From the NCBI RefSeq assembly GCF_000177195.2, contig NC_015953.1:6820001-6884000 (forward strand): a stretch of 64,000 nucleotides of DNA. Direction: 5' to 3'. The position numbers and the translations under genes were made by a program. The notes below the pieces were generated by a model. It ran no database searches. It had not been told where the DNA came from and worked only from the letters and a program-made list of their open reading frames with translations. The DNA is from Streptomyces sp. SirexAA-E. GTDB lineage: Bacteria; Actinomycetota; Actinomycetes; Streptomycetales; Streptomycetaceae. This document shows positions 53,180 to 62,237 of the stretch, piece after piece. Positions within the stretch are counted from its first letter, which is position 1, and every line of letters starts with the position of its first letter.

Positions 53180-53641
53180 TCAGGCCCCGGACTCGTCGTC
53201 CTGGATGTGCACCGCGGCCTCCTCCGCCGACGCCGCGCCTCCGTCGATGCCCACGTCGCGGCCGAGCACCCTGTTGTGGCGCTCGTCGCCGGGTTCCTCC
53301 GGAGCGGCGACGCGTCCGGCGCGCTCGTCGCCGGCCTCCTCCTCCGTCGGGCCGTTGTCCTGCGGCTCGTCATCGTCCTCGGGTTCCTGGAGGGGGTCCT
53401 CCTCGGGCACCTCCTGGGCGAGCCGCCGGTCGAGGGACTCGCCTTCGCGCTGCTCCTCGCCGGTCGTGCCGTACTTCGACACCCCCAGGGGCTTCTCCGG
53501 CGGGGAGTAGCCCGTGTCCAGCACGTCGTCGAGGTCGGGCTCGTCGATCACGTTCTCCGGATCGAGCTCGTCCGTCGGCCGGTTGTCCGCGTCCGAACCA
53601 TCCGGCTGGTAGACGTCGTCACCGCGTCCTTCTCCGGACAT
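53180..53641 (-). CDS. DUF5709-family acidic protein
   Basis: A 153-residue, very acidic, probably largely disordered protein. It begins MSGEGRGDDVYQPDGSD and contains the family core LDTGYSPPEKPLGVSKYGTT followed by EREGESLDRRLAQEVPEED-like sequence (here EEQREGESLDRRLAQEVPEE). Such proteins are widespread in streptomycetes and have no known function. AAGGGAAGG precedes the ATG. Confidence 0.85.
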   Translation of the reverse strand: MSGEGRGDDVYQPDGSDADNRPTDELDPENVIDEPDLDDVLDTGYSPPEKPLGVSKYGTTGEEQREGESLDRRLAQEVPEEDPLQEPEDDDEPQDNGPTEEEAGDERAGRVAAPEEPGDERHNRVLGRDVGIDGGAASAEEAAVHIQDDESGA

Positions 53642-54077
53642 GTGCCTGTTCCTTCCCTTGAGGTATGCCGTGTCCGCCGCCGCCCGTATCCACGGGCCGT
53701 ACGGCGTCGTCGCTCTCCTGCCCACGTGAGCGCGGGTCAGTGATGCCAGGAGGCCGGTTTCCCGCAGGCGGCCGGTCCGGTCCCCGTCGGTGCCCCTGTC
53801 GCGGCGGTGCGACCGCCGGGCGGGGTGGAAGGCCTGGTCAGCGCCATCGCGGCCACCATCCGACGGCCCCGGCAGCTTATGGCCGATCCCGGGCCGGTGC
53901 GACCGCGCAACGCCGTACGTCCGGGGCTGCGGAGCAAGGCGGTCGCGCCGCGTGCCGGGCCCGGGGTCCGTGGATCCGGCAGGTCTGGCGGGCCCGGGAG
54001 GGGGAAGACGGCGAGACGCCGGGGGAGAGCTTCTCCCGGTCCCCCGTGACCGCGGGGTAGCGAAGGGACCAGAAGAG
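53642..54077. other. Divergent intergenic region, DUF5709 gene and PAP2-kinase fusion
   Basis: A 436-nt gap without a credible gene. One hairpin CGGCGGT-GCG-ACCGCCG at 53802-53818 is visible. Promoters for both genes must lie here but no clear consensus was found. Confidence 0.5.
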
Positions 54078-55877
54078 ATGCCGACCGACATACCGGAGAG
54101 ACGCGAGACCCGCACCGGCGAGCCGGCCCTGGCCGCGCCCGCCCCGGCCGGGGCCGCTGGCCTCTCGGTACAGGCCCCGGCCGGGCGGACGGGCACCGCC
54201 GGAGGGCCGGGGCGCGCCGCGTGGGGCGTGGGCGGCGGCGCCCGCGCGGCCGGGATCATCGTGGCGACGGCCGTCTGCCAGGCCGGGCTGATGGTGGGGC
54301 TGGGACTCCTGGTCACCGGCCCGGCCGCCCGTGTATGGCCGGTGTCGTCCGAGGACGCGGTCATCGACGCGCTGGTACGGGTCCGTACGGACACCCTCGA
54401 CACGGTGTCGTCCGTCGTGTCCGAGGCGGGCAACACGGGCACGGTCGTCATCGGCACCCTGATCAGCTGCCTGCTCCTCCTGCTGGTCCCCCGGTTGCCC
54501 CGGTGGCGCGACGCGGTCTTCCTGGCCGTCGCCGTGTCCCTCCAGTCGCTGGTCTTCCTGGTCATCACCGAGGGGGTGGACCGCAACCGGCCGGACGTCG
54601 ACCGGCTCGACGCCTCGCCTCCCACCTCCAGCTACACCTCCGGGCACACCGGCGCGGCCACCGCCCTCTACGCGGGCCTCGCCGTCCTCGTCCTGCACCG
54701 GGTGAAGGGGCCCTGGCGCAGAGCCCTGGCGATACCGCTGCTCCTCCTGCCCCTCCTGGTGGCGGTCGGCCGGATGTACCGGGGCATGCACCATCCGACC
54801 GATGTGGCGGGCGGCCTGCTCAACGGCGGACTGTCCCTGCTGATCGTCGGCCGCGCCCTGCTGACCGGACCGCACGTGCCGGCCCCGCTCCCGTCCGAGG
54901 CCGCGGCGCTTCCCGGGGCGGCCGGTGCGGTGTCCACCGGCCCGGCGTCCGGCCGTACCGCGGTGGTCTTCAACCCCACCGTCACCGACGGACCGGCCCG
55001 CGAGGCCGTCCGCCGGGTCCTGGAGCGGCACGGCCACCACGGGGCGGATTTCGTGGAGACCACGGCCGACGATCCGGGGGAGGGGCAGACCAGGGGCGCG
55101 GTGCGGGACGGGGCCACGCTCGTCGTGGTCTGCGGCGGCGACGGAACCGTCCGCGCGGCGGCGGAGGCGCTGGCCGGTACCGGTATACCGCTCGCGGTGG
55201 TGCCGTGCGGCACCGGCAACCTCCTCGCCCGCAACCTGGGCCTGCCCGTGGAACCGGAGAAGGCACTGGCCGCCGCGCTGCGCGGTACACCGCACCCGAT
55301 CGACCTCGGCAGGATCGAAGGAGACGGCCTGCCGCCCGCGCACTTCACCGTGATGTCCGGGGCCGGGCTGGACGCCGCCATGCTGGAGAGCACCAGTGAC
55401 CGGGCCAAGGCCCGGTGGGGCTGGCCCGCCTACGTCGTGGCGGGCCTGCGGGAGCTGCGGGCCCCCCGGATGCGGCTGACGGTCGGGCTCGACGGGGCAC
55501 CGCCGCTGCGCCGTGACGCCCGGATGGTGCTGCTCGCCAACGCCGGAACGGTGCAGGGCGGGGCCGCGCTCGTCCCCGCGGCCCGGCCCGACGACGGCCT
55601 GCTCGACCTCATGATCCTCGACCCGCGCGGCCCCGGCGGCTGGCTGAGCGCCGTCGGATCGCTGCTGCGCCCCCGGCCGGCCGGGGGACCGGCGCCGGGC
55701 GTGGACGGCGGCGCCCACCGCTCCGTGGAGTACTTCACGTTCCGCCGTGCGGACCTCCGTTTCGACGCGCCGCAGCCGCGTGAACTGGACGGTGACCCCG
55801 TGGCCGTCGGCCGACGGCTCACCGCCGAGGTCAGGCCCGGCGCACTGACCGTGCTCGTGCCCGGGCGGGGGGAGTGA
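54078..55877 (+). CDS. PAP2 phosphatase fused to diacylglycerol/sphingosine-type lipid kinase
   Basis: A 599-residue fusion. After a Pro/Ala-rich cytoplasmic start (1-55), residues ~55-265 form a membrane PAP2 domain: RNRPDVDRL, SYTSGHTGAATALYAGL and VGRMYRGMHHPTDVAGG carry the three phosphatase motifs. Residues ~290-599 form a DAGK-catalytic domain: VVVCGGDGTVRAAAEALAG with GGDGT, then VVPCGTGNLLARNLGLP. One half removes a phosphate from a lipid and the other adds one, an architecture common in actinomycetes with unknown physiological substrate. First of three membrane genes on this strand; GAAGGGACC lies upstream of the ATG. Confidence 0.9.
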   Translation: MPTDIPERRETRTGEPALAAPAPAGAAGLSVQAPAGRTGTAGGPGRAAWGVGGGARAAGIIVATAVCQAGLMVGLGLLVTGPAARVWPVSSEDAVIDALVRVRTDTLDTVSSVVSEAGNTGTVVIGTLISCLLLLLVPRLPRWRDAVFLAVAVSLQSLVFLVITEGVDRNRPDVDRLDASPPTSSYTSGHTGAATALYAGLAVLVLHRVKGPWRRALAIPLLLLPLLVAVGRMYRGMHHPTDVAGGLLNGGLSLLIVGRALLTGPHVPAPLPSEAAALPGAAGAVSTGPASGRTAVVFNPTVTDGPAREAVRRVLERHGHHGADFVETTADDPGEGQTRGAVRDGATLVVVCGGDGTVRAAAEALAGTGIPLAVVPCGTGNLLARNLGLPVEPEKALAAALRGTPHPIDLGRIEGDGLPPAHFTVMSGAGLDAAMLESTSDRAKARWGWPAYVVAGLRELRAPRMRLTVGLDGAPPLRRDARMVLLANAGTVQGGAALVPAARPDDGLLDLMILDPRGPGGWLSAVGSLLRPRPAGGPAPGVDGGAHRSVEYFTFRRADLRFDAPQPRELDGDPVAVGRRLTAEVRPGALTVLVPGRGE

Positions 55878-55878
55878 G

Positions 55879-56832
55879 ATGGGAACCGCCACCAGGGTCC
55901 CGCAGACCCGGGACATGCTCGGCACCGAACTCTCCGGCGACGAGGCGCTCGCCACCCTGCGGCGCTACGGACGCTGGCCGCTGCTGCGCGACTCCTTCGT
56001 CCGCTTCCGGTACGCGGACGGCTTCAGCCACTCCCGGGCGCTCGCCCTGCAGACGGTGCTGGCGGTGGTCCCGCTGGTCATCGCCTTCGTCGGGCTGTCC
56101 TCGGCCATGCACACCGAGGACCTGGGCAGGGTTGCGGAACTGACGATCCACCGGATCACCGAGGGCCCCAGCGCCGAGGTGGTCGACGACGCGCTGGAGC
56201 GCAGTCGCCGGCACGCCGACGACGGGGCCAAGGTCGCCCTCTGGTTCGGGCTGGTCTTCTCGCTGACCAACACCACCACCGCCATGTGCCAGATCGAGCG
56301 CGGTGCCAACCGGATATACGGGGTCGAGCGCGACCGGGACTTCCACCGCAAGTACCTGCGGGGCCTGGTGATGTCCGTGACCGCCGGGATCCCGCTCGGC
56401 ATCGGCTTCGTCGCCATGGTGGCCGGAGGCGACCTGGTGGCGGCGGTCGTGGACGTGTACGGCCTCGGGGCCCGCGCCGAGTCCGCGTGGGACCTGCTGC
56501 GCTGGCCCGCGGGCGTGCTCCTGGTGCTGCTCTCCGCGAGCGCGATCTTCCGCCGCTCGCCGCGCCGACGGCAGCCCGGCTACACATGGCTGGCCTTCGG
56601 CGCCGCCGTGTACCTGGTGCTGTGGACGACGCTCACCTGGCTGCTCAGCCTCTACCTGGAGGTCAGTGGCTCCTTCGACACCGTCTACGGACCGCTCACC
56701 GCGTTCATGTCGCTGCTGCTGTGGGCGTACCTCACCTCCATCGCACTGTTCCTCGGCCTCTCGTTCGCCGCCCAGCTGGAAGCGGTCCGGGCCAGGCGGC
56801 CGGGGCCCGTACAACCCGATCCGGGAGCCTGA
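55879..56832 (+). CDS. YihY/virulence factor BrkB family membrane protein
   Basis: A 317-residue protein with about six transmembrane helices. Family landmarks: FSHSRALALQTVLAVVPLVI, the NRIYGVERDRDFHRKYLRG block after TMCQIERGA-like sequence, and YGPLTAFMSLLLWAYLTSIA near the C-terminus. The family was once misnamed RNase BN; its function remains unclear, with a transport or envelope role suggested. It starts two bases after the fusion gene stop and ends directly before the next ATG. Confidence 0.88.
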   Translation: MGTATRVPQTRDMLGTELSGDEALATLRRYGRWPLLRDSFVRFRYADGFSHSRALALQTVLAVVPLVIAFVGLSSAMHTEDLGRVAELTIHRITEGPSAEVVDDALERSRRHADDGAKVALWFGLVFSLTNTTTAMCQIERGANRIYGVERDRDFHRKYLRGLVMSVTAGIPLGIGFVAMVAGGDLVAAVVDVYGLGARAESAWDLLRWPAGVLLVLLSASAIFRRSPRRRQPGYTWLAFGAAVYLVLWTTLTWLLSLYLEVSGSFDTVYGPLTAFMSLLLWAYLTSIALFLGLSFAAQLEAVRARRPGPVQPDPGA

Positions 56833-57669
56833 ATGTCAGCTCGCCCCGCCGACCGTTCCGTACGCACCCGGCGCCGCCGTGACGCCGACCGGAGGTTCGG
56901 CGTCCGGCTGTTCGCCTCGGCGGCCGTCGCCGCGGTCGCCGCCGTGCTCTTCGGGCTCCTGCTCGTCCTGGTGGAGAGCGGCTGGGGCCCGCTGCGGCAC
57001 CTCGACGCGGGCGCCGCCCGATGGCTGAACCGGACCGCCCTCGACCATCCGGCGTGGACCGGCACCCTGCGCTTCCTCTCCGAGGGGGTGTGGGACCCCT
57101 TCACCCTGCGCGTGGCGGTCGCGCTGCTCACGCTGTGGCTGGTGTACCGCCGCGCCTGGCGGCTCGCCGCCTGGTCGGCCGTCACCGCGGTGGCCGGAGG
57201 GCTGACGGGGCTGCTCGTCAAGACGGTGGTCGAGCGGGCGAGGCCGTCCCTCCAGGACCCGGTGGCGCACGCCCCGGGCTTCTCGTTCCCGTCCGGCCAC
57301 GCGATGACGGCCGTGACCTCGTTCGGCATCCTGCTGCTCGTCCTGCTGCCGATGGTCCGCCGTGGCCTGCGCCCCGTGTGCTGGGCCGTGGCGGCCGTCT
57401 CGGTGGTCGGCGTCGGCTTCACCCGGATCGCGCTGGGCGTGCACTGGTTCAGCGACGTCGTCGGGGGCTGGACGCTCGGCCTGGCCGTGGTCGCGCTGAC
57501 CGGCTGGTCCTTCGAGGCCTGGCGCGCCGACGCGGGCCTGGGCCGGACCGAGGTGGCCGAAGAGGGCCTGGAGCCCGAACTGGGCGGCGACGCCCCCGAG
57601 TCCCCGGCCGCGGAGCCCGGGCCGCCCGGCCGCGTCGGCGAGGACACCGGCAAGGGACCGGAGGGGTGA
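56833..57669 (+). CDS. PAP2-family membrane phosphatase
   Basis: A 278-residue membrane protein: KTVVERARP, FSFPSGHAMTAVTSFG and FTRIALGVHWFSDVVGG are the three PAP2 motifs, on about five or six hydrophobic helices. Likely dephosphorylates a lipid phosphate such as undecaprenyl pyrophosphate or phosphatidate at the outer membrane leaflet. A cytoplasmic acidic tail of ~45 residues follows. Third gene of the lipid set, start directly after the BrkB stop. Confidence 0.9.
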   Translation: MSARPADRSVRTRRRRDADRRFGVRLFASAAVAAVAAVLFGLLLVLVESGWGPLRHLDAGAARWLNRTALDHPAWTGTLRFLSEGVWDPFTLRVAVALLTLWLVYRRAWRLAAWSAVTAVAGGLTGLLVKTVVERARPSLQDPVAHAPGFSFPSGHAMTAVTSFGILLLVLLPMVRRGLRPVCWAVAAVSVVGVGFTRIALGVHWFSDVVGGWTLGLAVVALTGWSFEAWRADAGLGRTEVAEEGLEPELGGDAPESPAAEPGPPGRVGEDTGKGPEG

Positions 57670-57691
57670 CGACCCAGGGAGCTCGACAAGG

Positions 57692-57703
57692 GAACGCATG
57701 TTC
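57692..57703. promoter_or_regulatory. LexA-type SOS box upstream of the AlkB gene
   Basis: GAAC-GCAT-GTTC is a perfect inverted repeat matching the actinobacterial LexA core GAACNNNNGTTC. It ends 22 bases before the AlkB ATG at 57726. TAGACT at 57714-57719 is a plausible -10, which would put transcription start at or next to the ATG and the box over the -35/spacer region, the correct place for repression. Confidence 0.75.
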
Positions 57704-57725
57704 TATTCGACGGTAGACTGTGCCC

Positions 57726-58352
57726 ATGTCCGCGCATCTCCAGGGTTCGCTCTTCGACCAGGCCGACCGCCCGGCCCTGGGCTCTCTGACCGGCCTGCGC
57801 AGAACCGTCCTCGGCGACGGCGCCTGGATCGACGTCCTGCCGGGCTGGCTGAGCGGGGGCGACGCGCTCTTCACGGCGCTCGCGGACGAGGTCCCCTGGC
57901 GGGCCGAACGCCGTCAGATGTACGACCGGACGGTCGACGTCCCCCGGCTGCTCGCCTTCTACCGGGACGGCGATGCGCTGCCGAGCCCCGTGCTGGACGA
58001 GGCCCGCGACGCGCTGTCCGCGCACTACGCCGAGGAGCTGGGGGAGCCCTTCACCACGGCGGGGCTGTGCCACTACCGGGACGGACGGGACAGCGTGGCC
58101 TGGCACGGCGACACACACGGGCGCAGCTCGCACGAGGACACGATGGTGGCGATCCTCTCCCTCGGTGCCCCGCGCGACCTGCTCCTGCGGCCCCTCCGGG
58201 GCGGCGCCACGGTCCGTCGGCCGCTGGGCCACGGCGACCTGATCGTCATGGGCGGATCCTGCCAGCGGACCTGGCAGCACGCCGTCCCCAAGACCGCGCA
58301 CGCCCGGGGCCCGCGGATCAGCGTCCAGTACCGGCCGCACGGAGTGCGCTGA
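57726..58352 (+). CDS. AlkB-like Fe(II)/2-oxoglutarate dioxygenase (alkylation repair)
   Basis: A 208-residue AlkB-family enzyme that removes alkyl groups from nucleic-acid bases by oxidation. The iron-binding HxD is in AWHGDTHG and the distal histidine in TWQHAVPK, with 2-oxoglutarate arginines in RISVQYR. LQGSLFDQ at the N-terminus is typical of actinobacterial homologues. Start: ATG at 57726 (MSAHLQGS); there is no ribosome-binding site before it and a -10-like element sits six bases upstream, suggesting a leaderless mRNA. A GTG at 57720 in the same frame is an alternative. SOS control is inferred from the LexA-type box. Confidence 0.87.
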   Translation: MSAHLQGSLFDQADRPALGSLTGLRRTVLGDGAWIDVLPGWLSGGDALFTALADEVPWRAERRQMYDRTVDVPRLLAFYRDGDALPSPVLDEARDALSAHYAEELGEPFTTAGLCHYRDGRDSVAWHGDTHGRSSHEDTMVAILSLGAPRDLLLRPLRGGATVRRPLGHGDLIVMGGSCQRTWQHAVPKTAHARGPRISVQYRPHGVR

Positions 58353-58806
58353 CCGGTCCCGGGCGGCGTCAGCGCGGCCTCGGCCGGGGATCATCCGTGG
58401 CCACGGGGACGCGCACGCATTGCGCGGCCGACACGGGGCACGCGAGCGGCATGCACAAATTCCCCCGCGACCCCAGCACCCCGGGCACCGGTTCGCCGGC
58501 GCTCCCAGGCCCGGACGTACGGCCGTCCGCCGCACGCCTCGGCCGGGGGCGCACGCCTCGTCCGGCGACGCCCCCGGGTCCCGACCCCGCGTAGGCGACA
58601 CGGCCTACCCCGGACGTGCACGGCGCCTCCTCCCCGGCGCGGCTGCCACGTCCCCGGGAGCGCCCCGGCGATCCTGACACCGGCCGCCCCGGACCCCGGC
58701 CGCCCGACCCGCTCCACGGCGGTGACCGCAGACGCCCGGCCCGGCGTCCGACCGCCCACCGGCCCCCGGCACGCCCGGGGGCGTCCCCTTCCGAAAGGAC
58801 CTTCCT
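58353..58806. other. Intergenic region with two hairpins before the ATP-grasp gene
   Basis: A 454-nt gap without a credible gene. CCGGGGGCG (58543-58551) pairs with CGCCCCCGG (58569-58577), a possible terminator for the AlkB gene. GCCCCCGG-CACGC-CCGGGGGC (58762-58782) lies 10 nt before the ribosome-binding site of the ATP-grasp gene and could affect its expression. No promoter consensus was found. Confidence 0.55.
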
Positions 58807-60123
58807 GTGCCCCAAGGGCAGCCCAAGAACATCTTCGTCATCGGCCTCGACGACGCGAACCTGCCGACGCTGCAAGCCGTCCCGCAGGCCGACTCGTACC
58901 GTTTCCACCGCCTGCTGAGCATCGAGGAGCTCCAGGAGGGCGAGGTCTCCGTGCCCGACCTGCTGAACCGGGCCCGGGCCGTCCTGGACGCGCACGACGG
59001 CAGCGTCGACGCGATCGTCGGCTACTGGGACTTCCCGGTGAGCATCCTCGTACCCCTGCTCGGCAAGGAGTACGGGGTGCGCACGACCGGCCTCGAATCC
59101 GTCGTCAAGTGCGAGCACAAGTACTGGAGCCGGCTCGAACAGCAGAAGGTCATCGACGAGTACCCCCGCTTCGGCCGGGTGGACCTCGACACCGACGACC
59201 CGCAGCCGCCCGAGGGCGTCAACTTCCCGATGTGGCTCAAGCCGGCCCTCGCCTACTCGTCCGAGCTCGCCTTCGGAGTCTCGGACATGAAGGAGTTCAG
59301 GGAGGCCGTCGCGGCGATACGCGAGGGCATCGCCCGGGTCGGCCGGCCGTTCGACACCGTGCTGGACCTGCTGGACCTGCCTCCGGAGATGGAGGGCGTC
59401 GGCGGACAGGTCTGCCTGGCCGAAGAGGCGATGACCGGGATCCAGGTCGCGGTCGAGGGCTACGTCTACGAGGGGGAGGTGACCGTCTACGGCGTACTGG
59501 ACTCCATCAACTACCCCAACTCGTCCTGCTTCCTGCGCCACCAGTACCCGAGCACCCTGCCGGCGCCGGTGATCCGCAAACTGCACGACGTCAGCGAGCG
59601 GACCATGCGGCAGATCGGCATGGAGTCGGCCACCTTCAGCATCGAGTACTTCTACGACCCGAAGACCGGCGACATCAGCCTCCTGGAGATCAACCCCCGA
59701 CACTCCCAGTCCCACGCCGAGCTGTTCGACTACGTCGACGGCGCGCCCAACCACCACCGGATGCTCAGCCTCTCCCAGGGCGTCGACCCGGCGCTGCCCG
59801 GCGGCCAGGGGCCGTACAAGACGGCCGCCAAGTGGTACTACCGCTGGTTCGGCGACGGCACGGTGCACGAGGTGCCGTCGGCCGAGCGGATCGCCGAGAT
59901 CGAGCGCGAGATACCCGGGGTGCGCGTGGACGTGGTGCCCGAGGAGGGCCAGAAGCTGTCCACGGTCTCCCAGCAGGACAGCTACAGCTACGAGGTGGCG
60001 CACATCTTCACCGGCGGCGACGACGAGGACGACCTCCGCCGCAAGTTCGACCGGTGCGTGGCCGCGCTCGGCCTCACCTTCGACCACACGGAGCCCGGCG
60101 GGCGCGGCAAGAACCCCCGCTGA
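58807..60123 (+). CDS. ATP-grasp domain protein
   Basis: A 438-residue protein with an ATP-grasp fold: FPMWLKPALAYSSELAFGVS (ATP-binding lysine region), TIEYFYDPKTGDISLLEINPRHSQ-type metal motif (LLEINPRHSQSHAEL), and a DSYSYEVAHIFTGGDDEDD C-terminal region. ATP-grasp enzymes join a carboxylate to an amine or thiol through an acyl phosphate; the substrates here are unknown. The GTG start has GAAAGGA seven bases upstream. It is 52 nt before a CocE/NonD-type hydrolase and probably co-transcribed with it. Confidence 0.82.
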   Translation: MPQGQPKNIFVIGLDDANLPTLQAVPQADSYRFHRLLSIEELQEGEVSVPDLLNRARAVLDAHDGSVDAIVGYWDFPVSILVPLLGKEYGVRTTGLESVVKCEHKYWSRLEQQKVIDEYPRFGRVDLDTDDPQPPEGVNFPMWLKPALAYSSELAFGVSDMKEFREAVAAIREGIARVGRPFDTVLDLLDLPPEMEGVGGQVCLAEEAMTGIQVAVEGYVYEGEVTVYGVLDSINYPNSSCFLRHQYPSTLPAPVIRKLHDVSERTMRQIGMESATFSIEYFYDPKTGDISLLEINPRHSQSHAELFDYVDGAPNHHRMLSLSQGVDPALPGGQGPYKTAAKWYYRWFGDGTVHEVPSAERIAEIEREIPGVRVDVVPEEGQKLSTVSQQDSYSYEVAHIFTGGDDEDDLRRKFDRCVAALGLTFDHTEPGGRGKNPR

Positions 60124-60175
60124 GCACAGCGGCTCCGTACGCCGGACCCGTACGACGAAAGGAGGTCGCACAGGC

Positions 60176-62203
60176 ATGCGCCATGTGGACCAGCTGCCCT
60201 ACGCGACCCAGGAAGACAAGCACGTCACGATCCCGATGAGCGACGGCACCCGGCTCTCGGCACGGATCTGGCGCCCCACCGCCTCCGACGACGAACCCGT
60301 ACCGGCGGTGCTGGAGTACATCCCGTACCGGAAGAACGACCTGACCTCCACCCGGGACGCCATCCACCACCCCTACATCGCCGGACACGGCTACGCCTGC
60401 GTCCGGGTCGACCTGCGGGGGACCGGTGAATCGGAGGGGGTGCTGCTCGACGAATACCTGGAACAGGAGCAGCGCGACGCCGAAGAGGTGCTGGCCTGGA
60501 TCGCCGAGCAGCCCTGGTGCGACGGAACGACCGGGATGATGGGCATCTCCTGGGGCGCCTTCGCCGCCCTCCAGGTCGCCGCGCGCCGGCCGCCGAGCCT
60601 GCGCGCCATCTGTATCGCCTCGTTCACCGACGACCGGTACGCGGACGACATGCACTACCTCGGCGGCGCGATGCTCTCCGACAACCTGGCCGAGGCCGGC
60701 ACCATGTTCGCCTACGCCACCTGCCCGCCCGACCCGGCCGTCGTCGGTGAACGCTGGCGCGAGATGTGGCGGGAAAGGCTGGACGCGGCGCGCCCCTGGG
60801 TCCTGGAGTGGCTGCGCCACCAGCAGCGGGACGACTACTGGCGCCACGCCTCCCTCAGCGAGGACTACAGCGCCCTGAACTGCCCGGTGCTCGCCTCCAG
60901 CGGCTGGGCGGACGGCTACTCCAACGCCGTCACCCGGCTGCTCAGCCACGTCGACGTGCCCCGCAAGGGGCTCATCGGCCCCTGGTCGCACAAGCTGCCG
61001 CACCTCGGCGAGCCGGGCCCGGCCATCGGGTACCTCCAGGAGGTCGTGCGCTGGTGGGACCACTGGCTCAAGGGCGTCGACAACGGGGTCATGGACGGCC
61101 CCATGCTCCAGGCCTGGATGCAGGAGAGCGTGCCGCCCTCCACCTCCTACGAGGAGCGACCCGGCCGCTGGGTCGGCGAGCCGTCCTGGCCCTCACCGAA
61201 CGTCGGCGAGGCCGTCTTCCCGCTGCGCGACCACGCCCTGGGCACTCCGCAGGACGGCGGCGGGCGGGGGGAGCGGACGCACACCGTGCAGTCCCCGCTG
61301 TCGGTGGGCCAGTTCGCCGGCAAGTGGGCCTCGTACAACGCGCCGCCGGACCTGCCCTACGACCAGCGCGAGGAGGACGGCGGCTCGCTCGTCTTCGAGA
61401 CCGCGCCGCTGGACGACCGCATCGAGATCCTCGGCTCGCCCGTCGCCGTGATCGAGGTGTCGGCGGACGCCCCCGTCGCCCAGCTGAACGTCAGGCTCTC
61501 CGACGTCGCCCCGGACGGGCGCTCGACCCGGGTGACGTACGGCGTGCTCAACCTGGTCCACCGCGACAGCGAGGAGACCCCCGAGCCGCTCGAACCGGGC
61601 AGGCGCTACCAGGTGCGTGTGCCGCTGCACGGAGTCGCCCAGGTCTTCCCGCCCGGGCACCGCGTACGGCTGTCGCTGTCCACCTCGTACTGGCCCCTGG
61701 TGTGGCCGACCCCGCGGCCGGTCCTGCTCAGCGTCTACGAGGAGGGCAGCACCCTCACCCTGCCGGTCCGCCCCGCCGGAGGGACGGACGACACCCGGCT
61801 GCCGGTCTTCGGCGAGCCCGAGGGCTGCGCTCCCCCCGAGGTCACCCGGCTCAGCGAGCCGGAGCAGGCATGGACCGTGTCCAGGGACCTGGTCGACTAC
61901 CGGTCGGTGCTCGACATCGTGAAGGACCGAGGGCTCCAGCGGTACGAGAACGGCATCGAGACCGGGCTGCGGGCCTGTGAGAACTACAGCTGGGTCGGCG
62001 AGGACTTCGGGTCCGTGCGCGGCGAGACCGCCTGGGAGATGCGGTTCCGGCGCCCCGACTGGGACGTCCGGGTCGAGACACGCACCGTCCTGACCTCGGA
62101 CGAGGACACCTTCCACGTGGACGCCACGCTCGACGGCTACGAGGACGGGCGCCGGGTCTTCTCCCGTACCTGGAACGAACAGATCCCCAGGGAGAACGTC
62201 TGA
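60176..62203 (+). CDS. CocE/NonD-family hydrolase (X-Pro dipeptidyl-peptidase S15 type)
   Basis: A 675-residue alpha/beta-hydrolase with the S15/CocE architecture. The nucleophile elbow is MMGISWGAFAALQ (Ser at about residue 124), DLRGTGESEGVL precedes it, the acid/His region includes SSGWADGYSNAV and GPWSHKLPHLG, and the C-terminal jelly-roll follows (PLSVGQFAGKWASYNAPPDL, VRLSLSTSYWPLVWP). Family members cleave esters or N-terminal amides; here no signal peptide is present, so it acts in the cytoplasm. AAAGGAGGT lies 11 bases before the ATG. Coupling with the ATP-grasp gene suggests the pair handles one compound. Confidence 0.88.
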   Translation: MRHVDQLPYATQEDKHVTIPMSDGTRLSARIWRPTASDDEPVPAVLEYIPYRKNDLTSTRDAIHHPYIAGHGYACVRVDLRGTGESEGVLLDEYLEQEQRDAEEVLAWIAEQPWCDGTTGMMGISWGAFAALQVAARRPPSLRAICIASFTDDRYADDMHYLGGAMLSDNLAEAGTMFAYATCPPDPAVVGERWREMWRERLDAARPWVLEWLRHQQRDDYWRHASLSEDYSALNCPVLASSGWADGYSNAVTRLLSHVDVPRKGLIGPWSHKLPHLGEPGPAIGYLQEVVRWWDHWLKGVDNGVMDGPMLQAWMQESVPPSTSYEERPGRWVGEPSWPSPNVGEAVFPLRDHALGTPQDGGGRGERTHTVQSPLSVGQFAGKWASYNAPPDLPYDQREEDGGSLVFETAPLDDRIEILGSPVAVIEVSADAPVAQLNVRLSDVAPDGRSTRVTYGVLNLVHRDSEETPEPLEPGRRYQVRVPLHGVAQVFPPGHRVRLSLSTSYWPLVWPTPRPVLLSVYEEGSTLTLPVRPAGGTDDTRLPVFGEPEGCAPPEVTRLSEPEQAWTVSRDLVDYRSVLDIVKDRGLQRYENGIETGLRACENYSWVGEDFGSVRGETAWEMRFRRPDWDVRVETRTVLTSDEDTFHVDATLDGYEDGRRVFSRTWNEQIPRENV

Positions 62204-62211
62204 CCGTCCCG

Positions 62212-62237
62212 GGCGGCGCCCACCGATGGGCGCTGCC
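62212..62237 (+). terminator. Terminator after the CocE-type gene
   Basis: GGCGGCGCCCA (62212-62222) pairs with TGGGCGCTGCC (62227-62237) around loop CCGA, an 11-bp stem with one G-T pair, eight bases after the stop. The remaining gap to the catalase gene (62238-62452) shows no gene. Confidence 0.8.
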
